The position numbers were made by a program, and so were the translations under genes. The notes below the pieces were generated by a model that was not told the origin of the DNA, did not search any database, and saw only the letters and a program-made list of their open reading frames with translations. DNA of 64,000 nt from Streptomyces gelaticus (GTDB taxonomy: Bacteria > Actinomycetota > Actinomycetes > Streptomycetales > Streptomycetaceae): NCBI RefSeq assembly GCF_014649535.1, contig NZ_BMTF01000007.1:62001-126000 (forward strand). The letters run 5' to 3'. Positions 9,000 to 16,381 of the stretch are shown here, in pieces. Each line of letters begins with the position of its first letter. The stretch's first letter is position 1.

Positions 9000-10334
9000 A
9001 TGAACACCCCGAGCGAGGACTACCACGCACTGCTCGCACGGCATGACGCGATGCGGCTGCGACGACGCATCCTGGCCCCGTCCGGCAGCCGTGCCGGGGA
9101 ATGGAGCGCCGAGGCCCCGCAGGCGTACGACGGAACAGCCGACCAGTTGCTGATCAGCGACTCGCTGCCGCTGGTGGACCCGCTGGAGGAGCTGATCGCC
9201 GAGCTGTACCGGAACCTGTTCGATCGGCACCCGTATCTGCGGTCGCTGTTCCCCGAGTCGATGGCGTTCCAGCAGGCCCATCTCGCCGGGATCTTCCGCT
9301 ACCTGATCGGCAATCTGCACCGTACAGAAGAAATGATCGGTGTCTTCGGGCAGTTGGGGCGTGACCATCGCAAGCTCGGGGTGCGCCCCGCGCACTTCGA
9401 GGCCTTCGAGGCGGCGCTGATCGAGGCGCTGCGCATGCGCGCGGGCATCCGGTGGACCCATGCACTGGAGCATGCCTGGCTGCGGATGCTGCGGCTGGCC
9501 GTTTCGGCGATGGTCAGGGGCGCGGACGAGGCGATCGCCGAACCGCCCAGCTGGGAGGCGACGGTGACCTCGCACGAACTCCGCACCCCCGATCTCGCCG
9601 TACTGCGGGTGCGGCCCCACCAGCCCTACGGCTTCGAGGCCGGGCAGTACGCGTCCCTGGAGTCGCCGCTGCTGGAGCAGGCCTGGCGTCCCTACTATCT
9701 GGCCCGCGCCCCGCATCCGGACGGCGAACTGGAGTTCCACGTACGGGCCCGGGGCGCCGACGGGGTGAGCGATGCGCTGGTGCACGGTACGCGGGAGGGC
9801 GGCACCCTCCGTCTCAGCGCCCCGCGCGGCGCGCTGGCCCTGCCGGATCACCTTCCGTCCGCGGACATCCTGCTGATCGCCTCCGGTACGGGCTGGGCTC
9901 CGATGAAGGCACTGCTCCAACGGATCGACGCCGACCGCTCCCGCGCACAGCAGGTACGGCTGCTGCTGGGCCCCGCCGGGCCGGAGGAGAGGGCGGCCGA
10001 GGAGATGTACGACGCGGCGTATCTGGAAGCGTTCCGGCGCGGGCGCCCCTGGCTGACCGTCATCGCGGCCGACGCGGCGAGCGCCCGCTTCGCGGGTGCC
10101 GGGCTGCGGGCCCTGAACGGAATACTGCCCCCGCAGCCCGGGGCCGCCGCCCGGCAGCACGCCTTTCTGGCCCTGGCAGCCGAGACCCCGTCGGCCGGGC
10201 CGGTGGAGGCCGTGGCCGCACGACTGGTCGCTGCCGGAGTACCGGCCGAGCAGATCCATCACGACGCCACCGGCATGGTCGCGGTCACAGAAATGTCTGC
10301 CAGTACGGCCAGAACCGGACTGCTATCAGCATGA
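9000..10334 (+). CDS. Globin-ferredoxin reductase fusion (flavohemoglobin-like)
   Basis: The 444-residue protein has a globin domain at about residues 50-180, with the probable proximal His in GRDHRKLGV. A ferredoxin-NADP reductase-like module follows at about 190-440, with a flavin motif RPYYLARAPH (canonical RxYS has Tyr instead of Ser here) and an NAD motif ASGTGWAPMK. Flavohemoglobins oxidise nitric oxide to nitrate. The 50-residue N-terminal extension is unusual. The ATG at 9000 is preceded by GAGGAG at a suitable distance; the open frame starting further upstream is not coding. Its 3' end overlaps the convergent VKOR gene by 50 bases. Confidence 0.85.
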   Translation: MNTPSEDYHALLARHDAMRLRRRILAPSGSRAGEWSAEAPQAYDGTADQLLISDSLPLVDPLEELIAELYRNLFDRHPYLRSLFPESMAFQQAHLAGIFRYLIGNLHRTEEMIGVFGQLGRDHRKLGVRPAHFEAFEAALIEALRMRAGIRWTHALEHAWLRMLRLAVSAMVRGADEAIAEPPSWEATVTSHELRTPDLAVLRVRPHQPYGFEAGQYASLESPLLEQAWRPYYLARAPHPDGELEFHVRARGADGVSDALVHGTREGGTLRLSAPRGALALPDHLPSADILLIASGTGWAPMKALLQRIDADRSRAQQVRLLLGPAGPEERAAEEMYDAAYLEAFRRGRPWLTVIAADAASARFAGAGLRALNGILPPQPGAAARQHAFLALAAETPSAGPVEAVAARLVAAGVPAEQIHHDATGMVAVTEMSASTARTGLLSA

Positions 10335-10965
10335 CGATGGCCAGGCACCAGGTCACCGGTACCACAAGGGGGAACTCCAGCACCGCGGCGACCAGGGCGC
10401 GTGGGGCGGGCAGGACGCCGTGGCGCAGATTGTGCACCGTGGTGTGCCAGAACATGAAGATGGTGGCCACCCACACGAGCACGCACCACAGGCAGAGCGC
10501 GCCGATCTCGAACAGCGCCTGTGTCATCAGCCACATGCAGAAGCCCGCGCCGAACAGCGTGCCGAGGTTCAGCCCCCACCAGTACCAGCGCCGGTAGCGT
10601 GCGCCGGCGAGCAGGCCCGCGCCGGTCCCCAGCACCGTCCCGAAGGCGACCAGCCCGATGAGCGGGTTGGGAAAACCGAAGGCCGAGGCCTGCTCGCTGC
10701 GCATCACACTCGTGCAGGACACCACGGGGCTCAGCGAGCAGGCGGGCACGAAGCCGGGGTCGGCGAGCAGTTCGAACTTGTCGATCGTGATGGCGAACGA
10801 GCCGAGCAGCCCGAGCGCGGCGGTGATCACCAGCAACCAGGCGAACCCCCGCCTCGCCCCGGCGCACTCCCCTTCCTCGGCCGCCCCGGACGCGCCGACG
10901 AGGACCCGCTCGTCGGCCTCGGGCCCTTCCGCCGCCCGCTCCGTCCCACGCTCCGACAGCTTCAT
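10285..10965 (-). CDS. Vitamin K epoxide reductase (VKOR) family membrane protein
   Basis: This 226-residue membrane protein has about five hydrophobic segments and both VKOR cysteine pairs: the loop pair in ACSLSPVVSCTSVM and the active-site CxxC in GALCLWCVLVW. Bacterial VKOR homologues use quinone to reoxidise DsbA-type thioredoxins for disulfide formation outside the cell. The ATG at 10965 overlaps the stop of the upstream gene (ATGA), so the two are translationally coupled. It also overlaps the 3' end of the convergent globin gene. No DsbA-like partner is fused or adjacent. Confidence 0.88.
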   Translation of the reverse strand: MKLSERGTERAAEGPEADERVLVGASGAAEEGECAGARRGFAWLLVITAALGLLGSFAITIDKFELLADPGFVPACSLSPVVSCTSVMRSEQASAFGFPNPLIGLVAFGTVLGTGAGLLAGARYRRWYWWGLNLGTLFGAGFCMWLMTQALFEIGALCLWCVLVWVATIFMFWHTTVHNLRHGVLPAPRALVAAVLEFPLVVPVTWCLAIVMLIAVRFWPYWQTFL

Positions 10966-11444
10966 CCCCGCCCCCGTACGGAACCGTCCGGCCAGACGAC
11001 ATCCACCCGGATTCCTCGCGCACGCGCGAAGGCGACCAGATGCGCGGTGGCGTCCCGGCCGTCCGACGGCGATCCGTCCCACACGGCGAGTACGGTCCGG
11101 CACGACTCCACCAGCCGTTCATCGGCGCCGACACACGCGTCGCGGTCGGCCGGATCGAAGGCCAGCAGCCGCACGTGTTCGGCCAGGACCAGCAGTTCGC
11201 CCGCGGCCGACCGGTCCCGCTCGGGCAGCACGGCGGGAACAGCGCCCCGGGCCGGCAGCAGCACGGTCAGCTTCCGCCCGGCCTCCCGCGCGGCCCTCCC
11301 GAACACCAGCGGAAGCCCCGAACCGACCCGTACCAGGGCGGCGGCACCTTCCGCCAAGCGGTCCAGCCGCGCTCTCAGTTCGGCTTCCACCAGCTCCAGG
11401 GTCCTGTTGCCGAGGTCCCTGTGCCCGACGACTGCGATCACCAT
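10962..11444 (-). CDS. Rossmann/SLOG-like nucleotide-binding protein
   Basis: The 160-residue protein starts MVIAVVGHRDLGNRT and ends with a LAVWDGSPSDGRDATAHLVAFARARG segment, the pattern of small actinobacterial SLOG/LOG-like Rossmann proteins thought to bind nucleotides or related ligands. A strong AGGAGG five bases before the ATG at 11444 fixes the start; the frame extends upstream without support. It is translationally coupled to the VKOR gene. A typical family member has a GxxGAD-type loop; here the equivalent is RVGSGLPLVFGRAARE, which is weak. The biochemical role is unknown. Confidence 0.65.
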   Translation of the reverse strand: MVIAVVGHRDLGNRTLELVEAELRARLDRLAEGAAALVRVGSGLPLVFGRAAREAGRKLTVLLPARGAVPAVLPERDRSAAGELLVLAEHVRLLAFDPADRDACVGADERLVESCRTVLAVWDGSPSDGRDATAHLVAFARARGIRVDVVWPDGSVRGRG

Positions 11445-11602
11445 GCTTCCCTCCTGCGCGCACTCGCGGCGTGCTGTGCATCGCAGTGAATCCATCCGGG
11501 GTCCGGCACCACTAGGGCCGATCGGCCCTCTCGGCCGGACTCCGGTGGAATTGGGCCCGAGGCGAACGGCAACTCCCTTCCCCCATACGGGATCACGACA
11601 AT

Positions 11603-11621
11603 TTAGGCTAGGCTAAGCTAA
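11603..11621. promoter_or_regulatory. Iron box upstream of argB paralogue
   Basis: TTAGGCTAGGCTAAGCTAA is a near-consensus 19-bp DmdR/IdeR/DtxR operator. The argB GTG follows only four bases later at 11626. A TAAGCT hexamer inside the box (11614-11619) falls at -12 to -7 relative to the GTG, the place of a -10 element for a leaderless transcript. Confidence 0.85.
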
Positions 11622-11625
11622 GTAT

Positions 11626-12480
11626 GTGAACAGGGTGCGGGGCGGCACGGTCGTCATCAAGTTCGGCGGGAACGCCATGGTGGACGCGGGCCTGAAACGG
11701 GCGTTCGCCCGGGACGTCGTGGAGCTGTGGCGCACGGGACTGCGCCCGGTCGTCGTGCACGGTGGCGGGCCGCAGATCAGCGCGATGCTCGCTCTCCTCG
11801 GCCTGGAATCCCGCTTCGAGGCGGGCCTGCGGGTGACCACGCCGGAGGCCATGGACGTGGTGCGCATGGTGCTGAGCGGCCGGGTCCAGCGGGAGCTGGT
11901 CGGCCACATCAACGAGCACGGCCCCTTCGCGGTGGGGATGACCGGTGAGGACGCGCACACGATGACGGCGGTGCGGCGGCCGGCCTGGGTGGACGGACGG
12001 CCGGTGGACATCGGCCTCGTCGGCGACGTCGTGGACGTGAATCCCCGCATGGTGCGCACCCTCCTGGAGCAGGGGCACATACCGGTGGTCTCCCCCGTGG
12101 CACGCGGCGAGGACGGGCAGGCCTACAACGTCAACGCCGATCTCGCGGCCTCGGCCCTGGCCGTGGCCCTCGGTGCCGAGCGGCTGGTGATGCTCACCGA
12201 CGTGGAGGGGCTGTACGCGAACTGGCCGCACAGCACCGAGGTGATCGAGCACCTGACGGCCGACGCGCTGGACGGGCTGCTGCCGGGGCTGGCGAGCGGG
12301 ATGCTGCCGAAGATGGAAGGCTGCCTGCGGGCCGTCCGTGGCGGGGTGGGCAAGGCTCACGTGCTCGACGGCCGCGTACCGCACGCGGTGCTGCGCGGCG
12401 CCCTCGGCGAGACCGGTCCCGGCACCACCGTGGTACCCGGCAGCGATCCGGCTCGCCGGAGCAGCGGCCGGACCGGATGA
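11626..12480 (+). CDS. argB: Acetylglutamate kinase paralogue lacking the N-helix
   Basis: The protein has the amino-acid kinase fold with [47 protein letters not shown] and [10 protein letters not shown], all hallmarks of ArgB, which phosphorylates N-acetylglutamate in ornithine synthesis. It begins only nine residues before the first beta strand. Upstream extension is blocked by an in-frame TAA at 11614-11616 inside the iron box. The mobile N-terminal helix of arginine-inhibited hexameric kinases is therefore absent. The gene sits at the edge of an ornithine-based siderophore cluster under an iron box, so I infer iron-repressed ornithine supply. There is no ribosome binding site; the start may be leaderless. 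Confidence 0.85.
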   Translation: MNRVRGGTVVIKFGGNAMVDAGLKRAFARDVVELWRTGLRPVVVHGGGPQISAMLALLGLESRFEAGLRVTTPEAMDVVRMVLSGRVQRELVGHINEHGPFAVGMTGEDAHTMTAVRRPAWVDGRPVDIGLVGDVVDVNPRMVRTLLEQGHIPVVSPVARGEDGQAYNVNADLAASALAVALGAERLVMLTDVEGLYANWPHSTEVIEHLTADALDGLLPGLASGMLPKMEGCLRAVRGGVGKAHVLDGRVPHAVLRGALGETGPGTTVVPGSDPARRSSGRTG

Positions 12481-12486
12481 CCGCGG

Positions 12487-12514
12487 CGGCCGGCTCGCAG
12501 ACGCGAGCCGGCCG
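12487..12514. terminator. Bidirectional hairpin between argB and argA-like genes
   Basis: Arms 12487-12497 (CGGCCGGCTCG) and 12504-12514 pair perfectly around a 6-base loop. It fills the 34-base gap between two convergent genes and probably terminates both. Confidence 0.7.
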
Positions 12515-13036
12515 TCACAGGGACTTCGTGAGGATCCGCGTGTCGCGGCGGGGGTCCATGGACCGCACCCAGGAGGCGGGCGCCCGGCGCACGGCCGTGG
12601 GTGCGAACCCGTACCGGAGGAACAGGCCGCCACCACCGGTCGTCGCGGTGAACAGCGCGCCGAGCGACCGGGCGTGCGCCATGGCCAGTGCGGCGCGCAG
12701 GAGCCCGGCTCCCACTCCGCACCCCTGCCGGTGGCCGGCCACGCAGAAGTTGTACAGAACGCCCACGGGTCCGCGGGCCTCCCCCGGGCCGGCCGGATGC
12801 ACCCGCAGGCCGACGGAGCCCTCGATGCGGCCCGAAGGGTCCTGTGCCACCAGGAAGTCGGCCGCGTGGGCGGCATAGAGGGAGACGGGCCGCTCCCGCA
12901 GCGCGCCCGAACGTACGAACGGCCGGGAGAGTTCGGCGAGTTCAGCGGCGTCCTCCTCCCGGGCCGAGCGCACGGAGTACGCCGGCCCGGGAAGCGCGGG
13001 CGGCAGCGGGGCGGGGCACGACGAGGCCGTGGTCAA
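12515..13036 (-). CDS. GNAT acetyltransferase, probable short N-acetylglutamate synthase
   Basis: This is a 173-residue single GNAT domain. The N-terminal part (VRSAREEDAAELAELSRP, then PVSLYAAHAADFLVAQ and EGSVGLRVHP) follows the pattern of the short ArgA-type N-acetylglutamate synthases of actinobacteria, and the end (RDTRILTKSL) resembles their GNSRMLL tail. The acetyl-CoA loop is HRQGCGVGAGLL. It lies 16 bases downstream of the mbtH-like gene, so it should share that iron-controlled promoter. It converges on the argB paralogue. N-acetylglutamate synthase is my best reading; a siderophore-modifying or self-protection acetyltransferase is the alternative. Confidence 0.6.
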   Translation of the reverse strand: MTTASSCPAPLPPALPGPAYSVRSAREEDAAELAELSRPFVRSGALRERPVSLYAAHAADFLVAQDPSGRIEGSVGLRVHPAGPGEARGPVGVLYNFCVAGHRQGCGVGAGLLRAALAMAHARSLGALFTATTGGGGLFLRYGFAPTAVRRAPASWVRSMDPRRDTRILTKSL

Positions 13037-13052
13037 GGTTTCCCCGCTCGGT

Positions 13053-13262
13053 TCAGTCGCCGGACGCGGCGAGGGACCGGGGGCGCAGGTCGGTCCAGTT
13101 GGCCTCGACGAAGTCCAGGCACGCCTCCCTGGTGCTCTCGGCGAGGACGATCGTCCAGCCCCCGGGAACCTCGGCGAAGGACGGCCAGAGCGAGTGCTGC
13201 CCCTCGTCGTTCACCAGGACCAGGAAGCGGCCTTCGGGGTCGTCGAAAGGGTTGGTACTCAT
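13053..13262 (-). CDS. cchK: MbtH-like NRPS accessory protein
   Basis: The 69-residue protein reads [20 protein letters not shown] and contains the conserved [13 protein letters not shown] and [14 protein letters not shown] segments of the MbtH family. Such proteins bind NRPS adenylation domains and are needed for their solubility and activity. GAGGAG lies ten bases before the ATG. It is the first gene of a leftward pair with the GNAT gene, driven from the divergent iron-box region at 13356-13374. It matches cchK of the Streptomyces coelicolor coelichelin cluster. Confidence 0.95.
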   Translation of the reverse strand: MSTNPFDDPEGRFLVLVNDEGQHSLWPSFAEVPGGWTIVLAESTREACLDFVEANWTDLRPRSLAASGD

Positions 13263-13355
13263 GCGTGGATGTCTCCTCGGGCCCGACGGGCCACCGACAG
13301 GCCCGTCGTGAGTGTGCGTCAGATCCGGGTGGATCGGAATGGAGGGGGTGGGCAG

Positions 13356-13374
13356 TTAGGTTAGGCTCACCTAA
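13356..13374. promoter_or_regulatory. Iron box between mbtH and esterase genes
   Basis: TTAGGTTAGGCTCACCTAA is a strong 19-bp iron box. Its last base is the A of the ATG of the rightward esterase gene, and a TAGGCT hexamer (13362-13367) sits at -12 to -7 of that ATG. It lies 93 bases upstream of the leftward mbtH gene, so it can control both directions. Confidence 0.88.
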
Positions 13375-14633
13375 TGCAGAATGAGCCTAACCTCTCCCCT
13401 CCTCTCTCACAAGGAGACGTCCACGCCTCCGGAGATCGCACGGCTCCGCACCGAGGACGGCACGAACGCGCCCCCGGGCATGTGCCGTCGGACCACGGAC
13501 CACCGCCGCACCGGCCGGACAGGACCCCTCCCGGCTCCAACCCCACGGCCCACGAGGAAGGCCCCTTCGCGGAGTTCGGGCTGCCCGGCAGCCCCGGCAC
13601 CGACGCGTTCTGGGCGGCGGCGCGCACCCCCATGTCGGTGCCCGACGGCGACGGCGGCTGGCGGACCCTGTTCCTGTGGCGCGGGTCCGAGGCCGGCATC
13701 GGGTTCGAGAGCTGGTCGCCGCCGGTTCCCCTGCGCCGATGGGCCGACACGGACTGCTGGCACGCCGAGGTGCGCATGCCCGCGCGGCTGCGGGTGACCT
13801 ACCGGATCCTCGCGGGCGACGCGGCCCACGCGGACCCGTACAACCCGGTCGGCGCCGGCGCGGACCGGTCCGTCGCCGCGACCCCGGACGCCCCGGCGCA
13901 GCCGCACTGGCCCGTCCTCGGCCCCGACGACGTGCTGCCCCTGCCCTCGGCCCGGCTCCGCTGGAACAGCGCGCGGCTCGGCGGGCGGCGCACCGTGCGC
14001 CTCCACCCGGCGGGCGGCGGCGGGCCGGTGGTCCTGCTGCTCGACGGGGACGACTGGCTGTATCTGCACCCGGCCATGGCCGCCTTCGACTCGGCGGTCG
14101 CCGGTGGCGCGATGCCCCCCGTGACGTTGGTCTTCGTTCCGGCCAAGGACCGGGCGGCCGAGTTCGGGTGCAGGCCCGAGCTGTGGGAGGCGGTCCGGGA
14201 CGAACTCCTGCCGCTGGTCGCGGAATCCGGCGTGACGGCCGAGCCGGACCGGCTGGTGGTGGCCGGGCAGAGCCTGGGCGGGCTGAGCGCGCTGTACGCG
14301 GCGCTGGCGTTCCCGGACCTGGTCTCGCGGGTCGCTCTCCAGTCGGCGTCCTTCTGGTGGGCACCCGGCGCCATGGATCTGGCGGACCCCCTGGGCGGCC
14401 CGGTCGGCGGCGCCGTAGCCGCGCGGCTGCGCCGGGGCGCCGATCTGTCCGGCCTGCGGTGTGCGTTCGACGTGGGGGAACACGAGACGCGGATGCTGCC
14501 GCACTGCGAACTGGCCGAGGCCCTGACCGAACAGGCCGGCGCGACGGTGCGGGTCTCCCGCTCGCCCTCGGGCCACGACCGGGCCGGCTGGCGGCACGCC
14601 CTGCTCAGGGACGTCGCCTGGGCCCTCGCCTGA
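13374..14633 (+). CDS. cchJ: Enterochelin-esterase-like hydrolase
   Basis: The protein is a Fes-type alpha/beta hydrolase. An N-terminal immunoglobulin-like domain (about residues 75-205) is followed by the hydrolase with the nucleophile elbow VAGQSLGGLSAL, an acidic segment DVGEHETRM and the terminal SGHDRAGWRH carrying the likely catalytic His. Homologues cut ferri-siderophores or act during their assembly. The first 60 residues after the ATG at 13374 are low in family similarity, so a later start (for example GTG 13482) is possible. The ATG overlaps the iron box, which implies a leaderless message. It corresponds to cchJ. Confidence 0.85.
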   Translation: MQNEPNLSPPLSQGDVHASGDRTAPHRGRHERAPGHVPSDHGPPPHRPDRTPPGSNPTAHEEGPFAEFGLPGSPGTDAFWAAARTPMSVPDGDGGWRTLFLWRGSEAGIGFESWSPPVPLRRWADTDCWHAEVRMPARLRVTYRILAGDAAHADPYNPVGAGADRSVAATPDAPAQPHWPVLGPDDVLPLPSARLRWNSARLGGRRTVRLHPAGGGGPVVLLLDGDDWLYLHPAMAAFDSAVAGGAMPPVTLVFVPAKDRAAEFGCRPELWEAVRDELLPLVAESGVTAEPDRLVVAGQSLGGLSALYAALAFPDLVSRVALQSASFWWAPGAMDLADPLGGPVGGAVAARLRRGADLSGLRCAFDVGEHETRMLPHCELAEALTEQAGATVRVSRSPSGHDRAGWRHALLRDVAWALA

Positions 14634-14673
14634 GCGGTTTCGGGGACGTGTCCGGGCACGTCCCCGAAACCGC
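14634..14673. terminator. Perfect 17-bp bidirectional terminator
   Basis: Arms 14634-14650 (GCGGTTTCGGGGACGTG) and 14657-14673 are perfect inverted copies with a TCCGGG loop. The hairpin lies between the convergent cchJ and cchI genes and should end both transcripts. Confidence 0.85.
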
Positions 14674-14680
14674 CGGCGTT

Positions 14681-16381
14681 TCACCGGGCCACGGCCAGGC
14701 AGTAATCGGCGTCGCGGGCCAGGAGGTTGCGGTGGGTGTCCTCGGCGGTGATGACGCCCTCGTCCAGCACGAGAACCCGGTCGGCGGCGTCCAGCAGGGC
14801 CGGGCTGCTGGTGATCACGACCGTGGTACGGCCGCGGCGCGACTTCGCGACGTTGCGCGCGATGAGCTGCTCGGTGACCGCGTCGACCGCTGTCGTCGGG
14901 TTGTGCAGGACCAGTACGTCGGTGTCGGCGGCCAGGGCGCGGGCCAGGGACAGCCGCTGGCGCTGCCCCCCGGAGAGGTTCGCCCCGCGGTCGCGGACCG
15001 CGTGGTCGAGCCCGTCGCGGTGGAGAGCGACGACATCCGTCAGCATCGACGCCTCGACGGCCTCGGGAACCGTCCGGCTGGTGCCCGACGGGTCGATGTT
15101 CGTGCGGAGCGTGCCCGCGAAGATCTCCCCGTCGTACGGGTTCACCAGCATGTGCTCCCGGACCGCCTCGACCGACAGCTCCGCGACCGGCCGCTCACCG
15201 AGCCGCACCACTCCCTCGTACGCGTCCGGCGCGACGTTCACCGCGAGGACCGCCGCGAGATCGGCCGCCGCACGCGGCTGATAGGCGGCGATCGCCACGA
15301 ACTCACCAGCGGACACCTCGAACTTCAGCCCGCGCAGCGACCCGTGCCGGACGCCGTCGACCGCGAGACCTCCGCCCGGGGCCGGGTGCCCGGCCCCCGC
15401 GGTCGTCACCGGCGGCGCGGAGAGCACCAGCGCCATCCGTTCGGCCGAAGCGCGCGCCGTCATCACGTACTTGGGCATCTCCGAGAACATCTTGAGCGGC
15501 TCGATGACGAACTGCGCGAGGCCCACGGCCATGACCAGTTCCCCGATGGTGATCCGGCCGTCGAGCGCCAGCCACCCCGCCGTCAGGGACACGGCGGCGG
15601 CGAGGACCGCGTTGAGAGCCAGCGCGGTGCCCGCGTACGCGCCGTTCACCCGGGCGACGGTGATCGCCTGGCGCTTCGCGTCCGTGCTGACCTTCCGGTA
15701 CGCCCCGAACGCGGCGTGGTTGCCGCCGAAGCCGTGCAGCGGACGCAGGCCTGTGATCAGGTCCGCGACCTTCGCGCCCGCCCGCGCCACCCGGGCCTGC
15801 TGCTCGCGGGTACTGGCGCCGATCCGCTGGGACATCACGGCCAGGACCGCCAGGATCGCGACGGTCCCCACGATCACCAGCAGGCCGAGCCGGATGTCGG
15901 CCAGGCCCAGCGCGACCGCCGCGACCAGCACCGCGACCAGCGAGCTGATCAGCAGCGGCACCACCTCGACGATGTCGGCGGTCTGGTCGGCGTCCTCGGT
16001 GGCGATGGTGAGCACCTCGCCGGACTTCAGGTCGACGTCCCTGGCCACCGGTTGGAGCCCGCAGGCGGCCACCCGCACCCGCCAGCGGTGTGCCTCGGTC
16101 GTGTTGGCCTTCTGCAGGATCCGCATCCCGAACCGCCACGACAACGACACCGTCGTGATGATCACGGCCAGCGCGCCGATCGACAGGCCGAGCGCGGCCG
16201 GGCTGCGGTCCTGCATCGTGTGCTGGACGATCAGGCCGAGCGCGATGGGGAAGGCGGTCTCCCCCGCCTGGTAAAGGCCCATGAGGACGGTGCCCCGGAC
16301 CATGGCACCGACATTGCGGCGCAGCGCGGTGCGCAGGATGTCCGCCCCCGGCCGGGGGCGCTGCGTGTCAGGAGTTCTCAT
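14681..16381 (-). CDS. cchI: ABC exporter half-transporter with degenerate ATP site
   Basis: This is a type I exporter half: about six TM segments (residues 15-310) then an ATPase domain. The signature [15 protein letters not shown] is intact. The Walker A position reads [16 protein letters not shown] and lacks GxxGxGKS/T, and Walker B reads [13 protein letters not shown], without the Asp-Glu pair. It therefore cannot form a normal composite site alone and should pair with the cchG product, which has the opposite defects. The ATG at 16381 overlaps the NRPS stop by 14 bases; a TTG at 16396 is also possible. Its role is probably siderophore export. Confidence 0.88.
   Translation of the reverse strand: MRTPDTQRPRPGADILRTALRRNVGAMVRGTVLMGLYQAGETAFPIALGLIVQHTMQDRSPAALGLSIGALAVIITTVSLSWRFGMRILQKANTTEAHRWRVRVAACGLQPVARDVDLKSGEVLTIATEDADQTADIVEVVPLLISSLVAVLVAAVALGLADIRLGLLVIVGTVAILAVLAVMSQRIGASTREQQARVARAGAKVADLITGLRPLHGFGGNHAAFGAYRKVSTDAKRQAITVARVNGAYAGTALALNAVLAAAVSLTAGWLALDGRITIGELVMAVGLAQFVIEPLKMFSEMPKYVMTARASAERMALVLSAPPVTTAGAGHPAPGGGLAVDGVRHGSLRGLKFEVSAGEFVAIAAYQPRAAADLAAVLAVNVAPDAYEGVVRLGERPVAELSVEAVREHMLVNPYDGEIFAGTLRTNIDPSGTSRTVPEAVEASMLTDVVALHRDGLDHAVRDRGANLSGGQRQRLSLARALAADTDVLVLHNPTTAVDAVTEQLIARNVAKSRRGRTTVVITSSPALLDAADRVLVLDEGVITAEDTHRNLLARDADYCLAVAR

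Noticed and set aside
13374..13482. cchJ start at GTG 13482 instead of ATG 13374
   Set aside because: The later start has no ribosome binding site, while the ATG has a well-placed -10-like hexamer in the iron box. I kept the ATG but the question is open.
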